Translations under genes and position numbers: made by a program
Notes under the pieces: model-generated
Told to the model about the DNA's origin: nothing
Databases searched by the model: none
What the model saw: only the letters and a program-made list of their open reading frames with translations
In this document: positions 24,970 to 32,918 of the stretch, piece after piece
Numbering within the stretch: the stretch's first letter is position 1
How the letters are laid out: each line of letters begins with the position of its first letter
Source: Clostridium thailandense
Lineage (GTDB): Bacteria > Bacillota > Clostridia > Clostridiales > Clostridiaceae
Direction of reading: 5' to 3'
DNA length: 45,195 nt
Assembly (NCBI RefSeq): GCF_019207025.1
Contig: NZ_JAEEGC010000170.1
Coordinates: 1-45,195, forward strand

Positions 24970-26709
24970 ATGGATAATATTTTATGGAAAATACAAGATA
25001 CAGTTAACAAATATGTTGTAGTGCTATCTGAAATACTTAAAGTGGATGTTGTAATTGCAGATTCAAACTTAATAAGAATAGCTGGTACAGGTCAATATAA
25101 GGAGAAAAATAATTTAAATATGCTTGATGAAGGACATATAGCTAAAATGGTCATCGATACTGGAATGAAGAAAATTATTGAAAATCCTAGGGAAAATGAA
25201 GTTTGTGCCAATTGTCCTGATAGATTAAATTGCATTGAAACTTTTGATATGAATGCACCAATTAAGTTAAATGAAAAAGTTATTGGAATAATAGCATTTG
25301 TATGTACTACAGAAGCACAGAAAAAGCACATATTGGAAAACTATAATACTTTTATCAACTTTATTGATCAAATTTCAGATTTAATTGTTTCAAAAGCCCT
25401 TGAGGCAGAAGAAAACGAGAGAAATTTAGCACTTATAGGTTTTTTAAATGAGATTATTGACAATACAGAAGAAGGCATTATTGTGTTAGATGGAAATAGT
25501 AATATATCAAGGGCAAATGAAGCTGGTAAAAAGATATTGGGAATTAATCTCAATAATAACAAAAATATTAATGTACAGTTAAAGTCTACAGGGGATATGT
25601 TAATGGGTTTAATGGAATATGAAGTACAAATAGAGAATCGTTTTGTTGATACTATAGGAAAAATGTATCGTATAAATAATAATGACTACAATGAACTCTT
25701 TATATTTAAGGATCCAGAGGCTGTGCAGCAAAAAGCCCTTAGTGTAACTACAACTAAAGAAAAGTTTAACCTAAGTAATATTTTAGGGGAGTCCAAAGAA
25801 ATACAAGTATTAAATCAAAAAATAAAGAGGCTTGCGTCTTCTGCATCAACAGTATTGATAACAGGTGAAAGTGGTACAGGTAAAGAACTTTACGCTAGAG
25901 CTCTTCATAATGAAAGTGAAAGATCTGAGGAGCCTTTTATTGCTGTCAACTGTGCTGCAATTCCTGAAAACCTTCTTGAAAGCGAATTATTTGGTTATGT
26001 GAAAGGAGCTTTTACAGGAGCTGACCCAAAAGGTAAAATAGGTAAGTTTGAGCAGGCCAATAACGGAACTATTTTTTTAGATGAAATAGGTGATATGCCT
26101 ATATATATACAGGTAAAGCTACTAAGAGTACTAGAGCAGAGAGAAGTTATAAGATTAGGTTCTAATAAAACAATAAATATTAATGCAAGAGTAATTGCTG
26201 CTACAAATAAAGACTTAGAAGATATGGTTAAAAATAATACCTTCAGAGAAGATTTATATTATAGATTAAATGTAATACCTATTTTTCTTCCACCCCTTAG
26301 AAAAAGAAATGGCGATATAAAGCTGTTAACCCACTGCTTTATCCATAAGTTTTCGAAGTTATTTAATAAAAATGTATCCGCCATCTCACAAAGCTTCTGG
26401 AGTTTTATTGAAAAATATAATTGGCCTGGTAATGTAAGAGAACTTCAAAATACAATTGAATATGTTATTAACATGATGGGAGAAGACGGAAATATCGATG
26501 AAGATTTACTACCTGCAAAAATTAAAAACTCAACTAAAGCTTTGAGCTTTAATAATTATGCTATAGAATGCATGGAGAAAGAGCTTTTTAAAAAGGCAAT
26601 TGAACTTTATGGTTCTAATGGAGAATCAAAAAAAGTTATTGCAGAGAAAATGGGGATAGGTATTGCTACCTTATACCGCAAATTGAAGAAATATAATATA
26701 AAATTATAG
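24970..26709 (+). CDS. Sigma-54-dependent transcriptional activator (enhancer-binding protein)
   Basis: A 579-residue bacterial enhancer-binding protein. Residues about 1-150 form a GAF-like sensor containing C79-x2-C82-x5-C88 (CANCPDRLNC), a possible Fe-S, zinc or redox site. Residues about 155-260 look like a PAS domain. The AAA+ core has Walker A GESGTGKE (about 299-306), the sigma-54-contacting GAFTGA loop (about 346-351) and Walker B FLDEIGDMP. The C-terminus is a Fis-type helix-turn-helix (KKVIAEKMGIGIATLYRKLKK). ATG 24970 is preferred to GTG 24961. Palindromes and a -24/-12 promoter downstream are its likely targets; the signal is unknown. Confidence 0.93.
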   Translation: MDNILWKIQDTVNKYVVVLSEILKVDVVIADSNLIRIAGTGQYKEKNNLNMLDEGHIAKMVIDTGMKKIIENPRENEVCANCPDRLNCIETFDMNAPIKLNEKVIGIIAFVCTTEAQKKHILENYNTFINFIDQISDLIVSKALEAEENERNLALIGFLNEIIDNTEEGIIVLDGNSNISRANEAGKKILGINLNNNKNINVQLKSTGDMLMGLMEYEVQIENRFVDTIGKMYRINNNDYNELFIFKDPEAVQQKALSVTTTKEKFNLSNILGESKEIQVLNQKIKRLASSASTVLITGESGTGKELYARALHNESERSEEPFIAVNCAAIPENLLESELFGYVKGAFTGADPKGKIGKFEQANNGTIFLDEIGDMPIYIQVKLLRVLEQREVIRLGSNKTININARVIAATNKDLEDMVKNNTFREDLYYRLNVIPIFLPPLRKRNGDIKLLTHCFIHKFSKLFNKNVSAISQSFWSFIEKYNWPGNVRELQNTIEYVINMMGEDGNIDEDLLPAKIKNSTKALSFNNYAIECMEKELFKKAIELYGSNGESKKVIAEKMGIGIATLYRKLKKYNIKL

Positions 26710-26720
26710 AGAAGAAAGGC

Positions 26721-26762
26721 ATGATTATCAAAAATGATAGACTTATCATTTTTGATAATCAT
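26721..26762. repeat. Long palindrome with two candidate activator half-units, possibly also a terminator
   Basis: ATGATTATCAAAAATGATA (26721-26739) and its exact reverse complement (26744-26762) flank a 4-nt loop. Each 19-nt arm is itself nearly palindromic (TATCA-N4-TGATA), so the hairpin holds two copies of the motif found again at 26881. It follows the activator's stop by 11 nt and could also end its transcript, but there is no clear T tract. Confidence 0.65.
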
Positions 26763-26880
26763 GTAACTTGTATACAAAATAATTCTACATATCAGCGTTG
26801 TTTTTCAAGCATCATAGTTACTTATTAGCAAATAAAAAGATATCATTAATATCAATATTCCATTATTATAAACAATTTAA

Positions 26881-26898
26881 ATTATCAAAAATGATAAT
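26881..26898. promoter_or_regulatory. Candidate upstream activator site for the sigma-54 regulator
   Basis: ATTATCAAAAATGATAAT is a palindrome (ATTATCA-N4-TGATAAT) and a third copy of the TATCA-N4-TGATA motif. Its centre lies about 120 bp before the predicted start at the -24/-12 promoter, a normal distance for an enhancer site. Apart from these sites, 26763-26980 shows nothing recognisable. Confidence 0.6.
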
Positions 26899-26985
26899 TT
26901 GAATTGTCTGTAACCTAGTTTTAAAAATACAGGCAACCCTTATTAATACAGAATATATCAGAAATTTCATTTTATTAATTAAAAT

Positions 26986-27001
26986 TGGTATGCATTTTGC
27001 T
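26986..27001 (+). promoter_or_regulatory. Sigma-54 (-24/-12) promoter
   Basis: TGGTATGCATTTTGCT matches TGGCACN5TTGCW with exact spacing: GG and GC are separated as required and TTGCT is perfect; only two bases of the -24 half differ. It lies about 48 bp before the deformylase-like gene. Confidence 0.65.
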
Positions 27002-27048
27002 GTATATAATTTAAAATAAATAATTTTAAAATTAAAGGAGAGAGAGTA

Positions 27049-27552
27049 ATGGCTGTAAGAGAAATATTATTACTTGGCAATGAAAGTTTGTACGAGGTAT
27101 GCAAAGAGATTTCACAAAGTGAACTTGGGAAGGCGAAACAAATAGTTGAAGATTTACATGATACAATGATGAACTTTAGAGAAAAATATGGTTTTGGAAG
27201 GGCCATAGCAGCACCACAGATAGATGAAACTTATAGAATAATTTATATGAATTTTGATAATACCTCTATGGCGTTCATAAATCCTAAAATTGAATTTTTT
27301 GAAGACAAAAAATTTGAAATGTGGGATGATTGTATGAGCTATCCTGGTTTAGAAGTTAAATTATATAGATATGAAAAGTGTAGAGTATATTACAAAGATT
27401 TGGATTGGAAAGATTGTGTCTTAGAATTCGAAGGAGATCTATCTGAATTAATACAGCATGAATATGATCATTTAGATGGCATATTAGCAGTGCAAAGAGC
27501 TATTGATACTAAATCATTTAGAATAAATAGGAGTAAGTCAGGCTGTTTCTAA
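27049..27552 (+). CDS. Peptide-deformylase-like protein (divergent)
   Basis: A 167-residue metalloprotein of the peptide deformylase fold. The metal ligands and catalytic Glu are kept: C95 (DDCMSYPG) and H137-E138-x2-D-H141 (QHEYDHLDGIL). Two motifs depart from the classical enzyme. Motif 1 reads GFGRAIAAPQ, two residues longer than GxGLAAPQ. Motif 2 reads DDCMS instead of EGCLS. It may remove formyl groups from a special class of substrates rather than from all new proteins. The housekeeping def is expected elsewhere. AAAGGAGAGAG precedes the ATG. The upstream sigma-54 promoter and activator sites suggest conditional expression. Confidence 0.8.
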   Translation: MAVREILLLGNESLYEVCKEISQSELGKAKQIVEDLHDTMMNFREKYGFGRAIAAPQIDETYRIIYMNFDNTSMAFINPKIEFFEDKKFEMWDDCMSYPGLEVKLYRYEKCRVYYKDLDWKDCVLEFEGDLSELIQHEYDHLDGILAVQRAIDTKSFRINRSKSGCF

Positions 27553-27863
27553 ACTTCATAGTTTATTTAGTTGACATAGCTTTTCTATATCTTTAATAAA
27601 CATATAGAAGGACTCGGCAAAATTTTGATAGTCCTTCTATATGCAAAAAGTATTTTTTAGTTAACATAATATTTAATATGTATCCACATACTGTCAGTTA
27701 CATACAAAGTATCTCTATAGTTACATAACCTTATCATGTAGATTAAATAATGTATTTATTTAGTATTAAAAAAGTAGTATAATATTATTCTGTTACAATT
27801 TATAAGGTAACATTGTATATAATTTTGCATATATGAATAGAAGAATGATTACGGGTGAGTTAA
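27553..27863. other. Intergenic region before topB
   Basis: This 311-bp stretch contains the hairpin at 27601-27643 and, nearer topB, a TATAAT (27778-27783) with no convincing -35 box. I see no coding sequence or conserved RNA in it. Confidence 0.4.
27601..27643 (+). terminator. Hairpin after the deformylase-like gene
   Basis: CATATAGAAGGACT (27601-27614) pairs perfectly with AGTCCTTCTATATG (27630-27643) around a 15-nt loop. A purine-rich stretch rather than a T tract follows, so termination efficiency is uncertain. Confidence 0.5.
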
Positions 27864-29717
27864 ATGAAGAGAATGATATTAGCAGAAAAGCCTTCAGTAG
27901 CTAGAAACATTGCTGAGGCACTTCAGTGTAAAACGAAAAAAACTGGATACATAGAAGGAGAAAACTATATAATAACATGGGCTTTCGGGCATCTATTAAC
28001 GCTCTATGATTGTAAAGATTATGATCCTAAATTAGCATTATGGAGCTTTGAAAATTTTCCTTATATACCAGAAAAATTTAAATATAAAGTAAAAAACGAT
28101 AGTAAAAACAGAAATATAGTGGACTCTGGTGCAAAAAAACAACTTGAAATAATAAAATATATTGTTAACAGAGATGATGTAGCAGATATAATTGCAGCTA
28201 CAGACTTTGATAGAGAAGGAGAACTTATTGCTCTTCTTATCTTTAATTATCTCAATATATCCAAACCTATACATAGAATATTAATTAATGAATGGACTCC
28301 AACAGAAATAAAAAAAGGATTAAACAATCTAAAGAAAAATTCAGAAATGAAGCCTCTGCAGGATGCTGGTGTAAGCCGTCAACTGGCCGATTGGGTTATA
28401 GGAATAAATTTCACCTCTATAGCTACGATGAAATACACAAGAGGCAAGGGGAATCTATTAAATATAGGAAGAGTATTAATGCCAACCCTTAAAATGATAT
28501 ATGATAGAGAAATGCAAATAAAGAATTTTAAAGTGGAAGAGTTTTTTGAATTAATTGCAACCTTTAAAAATGAAGCAGGAACGTACAAAGGAAAGTTTTT
28601 TTATGGGAAAAAAGATAAATTTCCAAATAAGCAGAGTATAGAAAGACTTAAGGATGAAATACAAGGAAAAGATGGCATTATAACAGAAAAAACAGTAGAA
28701 ATAAAAAAAGAAAATGCACCTAGCTTATTTAACTTAAGTAATTTACAGGGTTACGTGACAAGTAAATTCAAAGGGTTTACAGCAGACAAAGTATTAAAAG
28801 TAGCGCAAAGCTTATATGAAAAAAAGCATATTACTTATCCAAGAACAGAAAGTACAGCTTTAGAGGAAACTATAAAGGATAAGGCTAAAAATGTTCTAGA
28901 GGTATTAAAAAAGAATTTACCTTTTAAAGATGAAATAGTATTTAATGCTTCTAAAAAAGTGTTTAACAACGAAAAGGTAGAAAGCCATAGTGCTATTATA
29001 CCAACTTATATTATTCCTAAAAATTTAACTGAAGATGAAAGAATCGTATATGATTCAATAAAAAACAGATTTATATCTCAATTTATGCCTTCAGCAGAAT
29101 ATGAAAATACAGAAATAATAACCAGTGTGCAAGGAGAAAATTACGAAAGATTGTTCTCCACTAAAGGAAAAATACTACGAGTTAAAGGATGGCTTAAACT
29201 TTATGATGAAGATAAAAAAGATGAGTTGCTGCCACCGGTTAATAAAAATGATGTAGTTAAAATGACAGAAATCAAAGTAGCATCAAAGAAAAGTAAACCT
29301 CCAGCACATCATACAGAAAAGACTCTATTAAAGGCTATGGAGACCTGCGGCAAAAACTCTAATTCAAATGACGAAGACGGAGAAGAAGAATCTTCTGTAC
29401 TTTATGGGTATTCCATAGGGACCGCAGCTACAAGAGCTGAGACAATAAATAAACTTAAATATGCTGATTATATAACTACGAAAGGAAAGTCATTATTGAT
29501 TACTGACAAGGGGATTAAACTTGTTGAAAATTTCCCTTTGAAAGAGTTGATGGATACAGATTACACTGGTAGATTAGAGAAAAAGTTATATGATGTTGAG
29601 AAGGGTAACTTTAAGAAGGAAGATTTCTTAAATGAAATCTTTGCTTTTACTAAAAATGGTGTAATAAAAATAAAAAAAATTAAAGCTGAATTAATATGTG
29701 ATACTAGGGGAAATTAA
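27864..29717 (+). CDS. topB: DNA topoisomerase III (TopB-type, type IA)
   Basis: The 617-residue enzyme begins with a Toprim domain: ILAEKPSVARNIAEAL, with the acidic triad in ATDFDREGELIALLIF. The active-site tyrosine lies in KHITYPRTES (near residue 328). A late motif, YGYSIGTAATRAETINKL, is also typical. It passes single DNA strands and decatenates replication or recombination intermediates. It is shorter than the 650-730 residues of many TopB proteins and has no C-terminal zinc ribbons. It begins after GGGTGAG and appears to be a single-gene unit ending at a shared terminator. Confidence 0.93.
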   Translation: MKRMILAEKPSVARNIAEALQCKTKKTGYIEGENYIITWAFGHLLTLYDCKDYDPKLALWSFENFPYIPEKFKYKVKNDSKNRNIVDSGAKKQLEIIKYIVNRDDVADIIAATDFDREGELIALLIFNYLNISKPIHRILINEWTPTEIKKGLNNLKKNSEMKPLQDAGVSRQLADWVIGINFTSIATMKYTRGKGNLLNIGRVLMPTLKMIYDREMQIKNFKVEEFFELIATFKNEAGTYKGKFFYGKKDKFPNKQSIERLKDEIQGKDGIITEKTVEIKKENAPSLFNLSNLQGYVTSKFKGFTADKVLKVAQSLYEKKHITYPRTESTALEETIKDKAKNVLEVLKKNLPFKDEIVFNASKKVFNNEKVESHSAIIPTYIIPKNLTEDERIVYDSIKNRFISQFMPSAEYENTEIITSVQGENYERLFSTKGKILRVKGWLKLYDEDKKDELLPPVNKNDVVKMTEIKVASKKSKPPAHHTEKTLLKAMETCGKNSNSNDEDGEEESSVLYGYSIGTAATRAETINKLKYADYITTKGKSLLITDKGIKLVENFPLKELMDTDYTGRLEKKLYDVEKGNFKKEDFLNEIFAFTKNGVIKIKKIKAELICDTRGN

Positions 29718-29800
29718 TATGTGAGGCGCCGCCGTGCTTAGAAATAAGCAAAGCTTCTGTCACAATTATCTATTTGGAATATTCCTATTATATTAAAAAT

Positions 29801-29840
29801 AAAAAGTGTTAGGTATAAAATTAAATACCTAGCACTTTTT
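29801..29840. terminator. Bidirectional terminator between topB and the RseC-like gene
   Basis: AAAAAGTGTTAGGTAT (29801-29816) pairs with ATACCTAGCACTTTTT (29825-29840) with one wobble pair and an 8-nt loop. A and T runs flank it on both sides. Confidence 0.8.
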
Positions 29841-29902
29841 TAATTACACTCTTTATAAGGGACTATTTTATAACAAAAGCATATAGTTATAAATAAAACC
29901 TT

Positions 29903-30325
29903 TTAATTCTTCGAAACAATACTTGTAATTACTGGCTGCATTTTTTCGTTACTGCGAGTGGATTTTTCGAAAAACTTTATATACAAAATCGATAATGTAA
30001 ATGCAACTGCAGCACCAACAATCTGCAATATTATAGTTTTTAGTTCGATTCTTTGAGCTATCATAGTTCCGAATATAGCTCCGATAAAAATTGATATTAA
30101 CGGTAATATATAAACAATAAATGCAGCTTTTAACATATTTGTTTGTTTTATTTCAAAGGTAACACGCTGTCCGGCTTTAGCTCCCAATGGATTTAGTGCG
30201 TCTACAACCATAGCTTGATCTCCAGGGCACGCTCCGCAATTCTTACAATCTCCATGTCTATTTGTTTTAATTTTTGCAGTATTACCAGCAACTTCTATTA
30301 CAGTGCCTTCCGATTCTGTTTTCAT
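29903..30325 (-). CDS. RseC/MucC-family membrane protein
   Basis: The 140-residue product has a cytoplasmic N-terminal domain with C-x2-C-x2-C (DCKNCGACPG), two membrane helices at about 72-92 and 98-118, and a basic tail. This is the RseC family, known from the SoxR-reducing and RnfABCDGE-linked systems, where it is thought to move electrons or act as a redox switch in the membrane. In clostridia it often occurs apart from the rnf genes, as here. ATG 30325 is chosen: AAGGAG lies 9 nt before it; the TTG at 30343 overlaps that site. A direct-repeat promoter element shared with the HMA-TauE gene lies about 50 bp upstream. Confidence 0.85.
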   Translation of the reverse strand: MKTESEGTVIEVAGNTAKIKTNRHGDCKNCGACPGDQAMVVDALNPLGAKAGQRVTFEIKQTNMLKAAFIVYILPLISIFIGAIFGTMIAQRIELKTIILQIVGAAVAFTLSILYIKFFEKSTRSNEKMQPVITSIVSKN

Positions 30326-30370
30326 ATCATTCAACTCCTTCAAAATATGTGTAATATATTTAATAATATA

Positions 30371-30404
30371 AGTATAAATAATAGTTATGTAGAAGTTATG
30401 AAGA
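30371..30404 (-). promoter_or_regulatory. Direct-repeat promoter element, second copy
   Basis: On the minus strand CATAACT (30400-30394), TCTA and CATAACT (30389-30383) form a perfect 7-bp direct repeat with an 11-bp period. TATACT (30376-30371) follows after 6 nt. The 25 bases 30380-30404 match 5367-5391 at 24 positions. Confidence 0.6.
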
Positions 30405-30491
30405 AAATGTTATTTATTGGCTTTACTAAATTATATGAGTTTACAAAATTTTAAGTGACTACTTAGGATAAATAGAGCAGGTGAATTTCCT

Positions 30492-30920
30492 TTATTTTTT
30501 ATTTATAAATATCAAACCCAAAATACAAAGAACTATTCCTAATATCTTATTAGGTCCAAAGCCTTCTTTAAAAAATAATATTCCTATTGGAATAAGTAAA
30601 AGTGCAAGAGTGATATTAGCTACCAAAGAGCCTACACTTATGTTCCATCCTGCGCGGTATGCCATTATATATCCAAATTCAAGTCCAACTATAGTAATTC
30701 CGAGTACTATACTAGTCCAATTTAAATCCTTAAAAGATTGAAAGAATCCTTTATCTGTCTTATAAAAGTTAAATGCAATAGCAGACATAAGTGCTGCAGT
30801 TAAATACGTGATAATCAATGAAGAAAAAGGATTGACCTTTGCAGGTACTAATTTAGAACATGTTTGATAAAAAATATTTGATGCTACTATAATACAAATA
30901 GGGAATATATACATAAACAT
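30492..30920 (-). CDS. Half-size EamA/DMT transporter
   Basis: A 142-residue hydrophobic protein with about five helices, equal to one EamA half-domain; compare the full ten-helix protein at 1517-2455. The closing segment GILFFKEGFGPNKILGIVLCILGLIFI is typical of the EamA second half. Such single-domain proteins probably act as antiparallel dimers, like small multidrug transporters. Substrate is unknown. The ATG follows GAGGTAAAG with 6-nt spacing. It lies 49 bp downstream of the recombinase gene on the same strand and may be co-transcribed. Confidence 0.8.
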   Translation of the reverse strand: MFMYIFPICIIVASNIFYQTCSKLVPAKVNPFSSLIITYLTAALMSAIAFNFYKTDKGFFQSFKDLNWTSIVLGITIVGLEFGYIMAYRAGWNISVGSLVANITLALLLIPIGILFFKEGFGPNKILGIVLCILGLIFINKK

Positions 30921-30969
30921 AACTTTACCTCGCTTGTTAATTTAATTCTATTTTTTCTAGTTAAATTCT

Positions 30970-31956
30970 CTAAAGATCTTCATCACTAAGTGGATTAGAA
31001 CGTACTGCTTCTCTTAATTTTTCATCATCAACATGAGTATAAATCTGAGTAGTAGATACATTTTCGTGACCTAATATTTTTTGAAGACTTCTTATATCTA
31101 CATTTCCGTATTTATACATAAGAGTGGCAGCAGTGTGCCTTAGCTTATGTGGAGTATATTTATCCGTATCCAATTCGGCTTTTCCTAAATATTTTTTAAG
31201 CATCATTTCTACAGACCGTTTGTTTATTCTAGTATAATTCTTACTAATAAAAAGGGCATCTTTATCTCTAATTTTATCGTAATCTTGATTTCTGACCATC
31301 AAATAATTATGTATAGCTTTCATGCAAGCGTTATTTAAATAAACAGTTCTTTCTTTATTGCCTTTTCCTATAACAGTTAAAGTGTCTTCTTTAATTCTAG
31401 AAATGTCTATGCCGCACAATTCCGAAAGTCTTAACCCGCAGTTTAAAAACAGTGTTATTATACAGTAATCTCTTTCTTTGTATTTTCCATCTATACAATT
31501 CAAAAGAGCTTTACTTTCTTCTAAAGTAAGATAAATAGGGTTTCTTTTGCTTATTTTAGGTGATTCTAATTCTAAAGCAGGATTTTCATCTATTATCTTG
31601 GCTTTGCCATTAAGATACTTGAAGAAAGATTTCAATGTAGCGACTTTTCTAGCTCTAGCATAGCTGCCGTTATTTCTATAATTTTCTGCAAAAGATATAA
31701 AAGCGAACAAATCACTAAGTTTTATCTTCTTTATAAAAGAATCATCTATGTCATTTATTTTTATATTTTCGAACTCCTGGTCATTTGAAACTTTTCCTCT
31801 ATAAAGTTTTAAAAATCTAAAAAACATAATGAGATCAACTTTATATCCATCAATAGTATTTTTAGACTTACCACGAATAGTGCCGAGGTAATTTAAAAAA
31901 TTATTTAAGTGATCAGGAATATCTGGATCATATATATGGTTTAAATTGTAATGCAT
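30970..31956 (-). CDS. Tyrosine recombinase, XerC/XerD type
   Basis: A 328-residue site-specific recombinase. The N-terminal core-binding SAM-like domain covers about 14-120. The catalytic domain keeps every expected residue: R176 (GLRLSEL), K198 (GKGNKER), H270 and R273 (HKLRHTAA), H297 (LGHENVST) and nucleophile Y306 (QIYTHVD). It resembles the housekeeping Xer-type integrases of clostridia rather than phage integrases, and no phage or mobile-element genes surround it. ATG 31956 follows GGGGGACAAG; an upstream in-frame ATG at 32028 would read through a palindrome (31990-32013) that is better seen as regulatory. Confidence 0.88.
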   Translation of the reverse strand: MHYNLNHIYDPDIPDHLNNFLNYLGTIRGKSKNTIDGYKVDLIMFFRFLKLYRGKVSNDQEFENIKINDIDDSFIKKIKLSDLFAFISFAENYRNNGSYARARKVATLKSFFKYLNGKAKIIDENPALELESPKISKRNPIYLTLEESKALLNCIDGKYKERDYCIITLFLNCGLRLSELCGIDISRIKEDTLTVIGKGNKERTVYLNNACMKAIHNYLMVRNQDYDKIRDKDALFISKNYTRINKRSVEMMLKKYLGKAELDTDKYTPHKLRHTAATLMYKYGNVDIRSLQKILGHENVSTTQIYTHVDDEKLREAVRSNPLSDEDL

Positions 31957-31989
31957 TTTGGCTTGTCCCCCTCTAAATTTCAATACAAC

Positions 31990-32013
31990 TTCGCTAAATG
32001 TGTATTTAGCGAA
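31990..32013. promoter_or_regulatory. 24-bp palindrome before the recombinase gene
   Basis: TTCGCTAAAT (31990-31999), a 4-bp spacer and ATTTAGCGAA (32004-32013) form a perfect palindrome 34 bp before the recombinase start. It could be an operator, an mRNA hairpin or a recombinase core site. Confidence 0.55.
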
Positions 32014-32918
32014 TATAATATTAGGCAAAATAGTATATAAATCCTTATGTTCTACATACTTTATTATACATTATTTAACGGATTCCTGCTAGTAGAACAA
32101 TTCATGAGTACAGATATATCAACATCCGTACTCGGCATCATAGTGTTAATTAAAATACAATGCAATCAATCATTATTTCACTAACAAATTTCTTGTATAT
32201 ATTTGTAAAATCAATTCTTTATATTTCTACATCTAGATTTCAATTGATAATATTCTCAATTAGCATAAATCTATTTTCACGACAATTTAAATTCATTTTT
32301 CACTATATAAACTTTCATTTGTTGAGTTAAAATTCGTTAACGGTTATCAAATTATCATATTCCCACAATCTGGTGATAACTTTGTGGATTCATTTTTCTT
32401 CCATTTCCCCCACTCTTCCCTATGCGGTAGGTTACAAGAAATAATTTGTAATTTAAAGTCATTTCTTTAATTGTCATTGTCGTAAAACATTATACATTTA
32501 TTTATAAAAATACAAAATAAAAATTCTCTAGTTGTATTTTTGTACAATTAAACAATTTTAAAAATTATTTTTTTGCCAGAAATCGTTTCGTTTCTTTCCT
32601 TCTAAACCTTAAACTTATTTACAGCTGTTTCGATTCTAACTTCAGATCAATCACATCTTGTCTTTAAATTTTTCTAGTTTATCAGATTTTTGATTCATAG
32701 CTATTAAAAAATAATGATAGATATTTTTAAAATGATATTTATAAGTCTGTTTAAATACCTTGAATTTATTCTAATCATTTTTATATAGTTAACATAATAA
32801 TTAATATGTCATATACATGTAATATTAAAATGAATAATATTTTTATAATAAGGTAAAATATACAAATGTGAGTATTTGTTTTATATATTTTTATTTACTA
32901 ATCAAAGGAGAAATTTAA
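32014..32918. other. Gene-poor region of about 0.9 kb
   Basis: No credible coding sequence is visible on either strand. Seen in it: an extended -10 on the minus strand (TGTATAAT, 32070-32063) suited to the recombinase; a hairpin GAGTACAGAT (32106-32115) with ATCCGTACTC (32124-32133); and a plus-strand pyrimidine-rich tract (about 32385-32420). A 15-codon minus-strand reading frame near 32696 stops early and is not convincing. The region could be gene remnant or unrecognised regulatory DNA. Confidence 0.4.

Noticed and set aside
32340..32400. Possible DnaA boxes and a replication origin in the gene-poor region
   Set aside because: Only loose matches to TTATNCACA occur (for example near 32385), there is no cluster, and no dnaA, dnaN or parAB is nearby.
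32650..32700. Short minus-strand frame beginning MNQKSDKLEKF in the gene-poor region
   Set aside because: It stops after 15 codons and nearby frames are broken by stops. Without a homologue it cannot be called a gene remnant.
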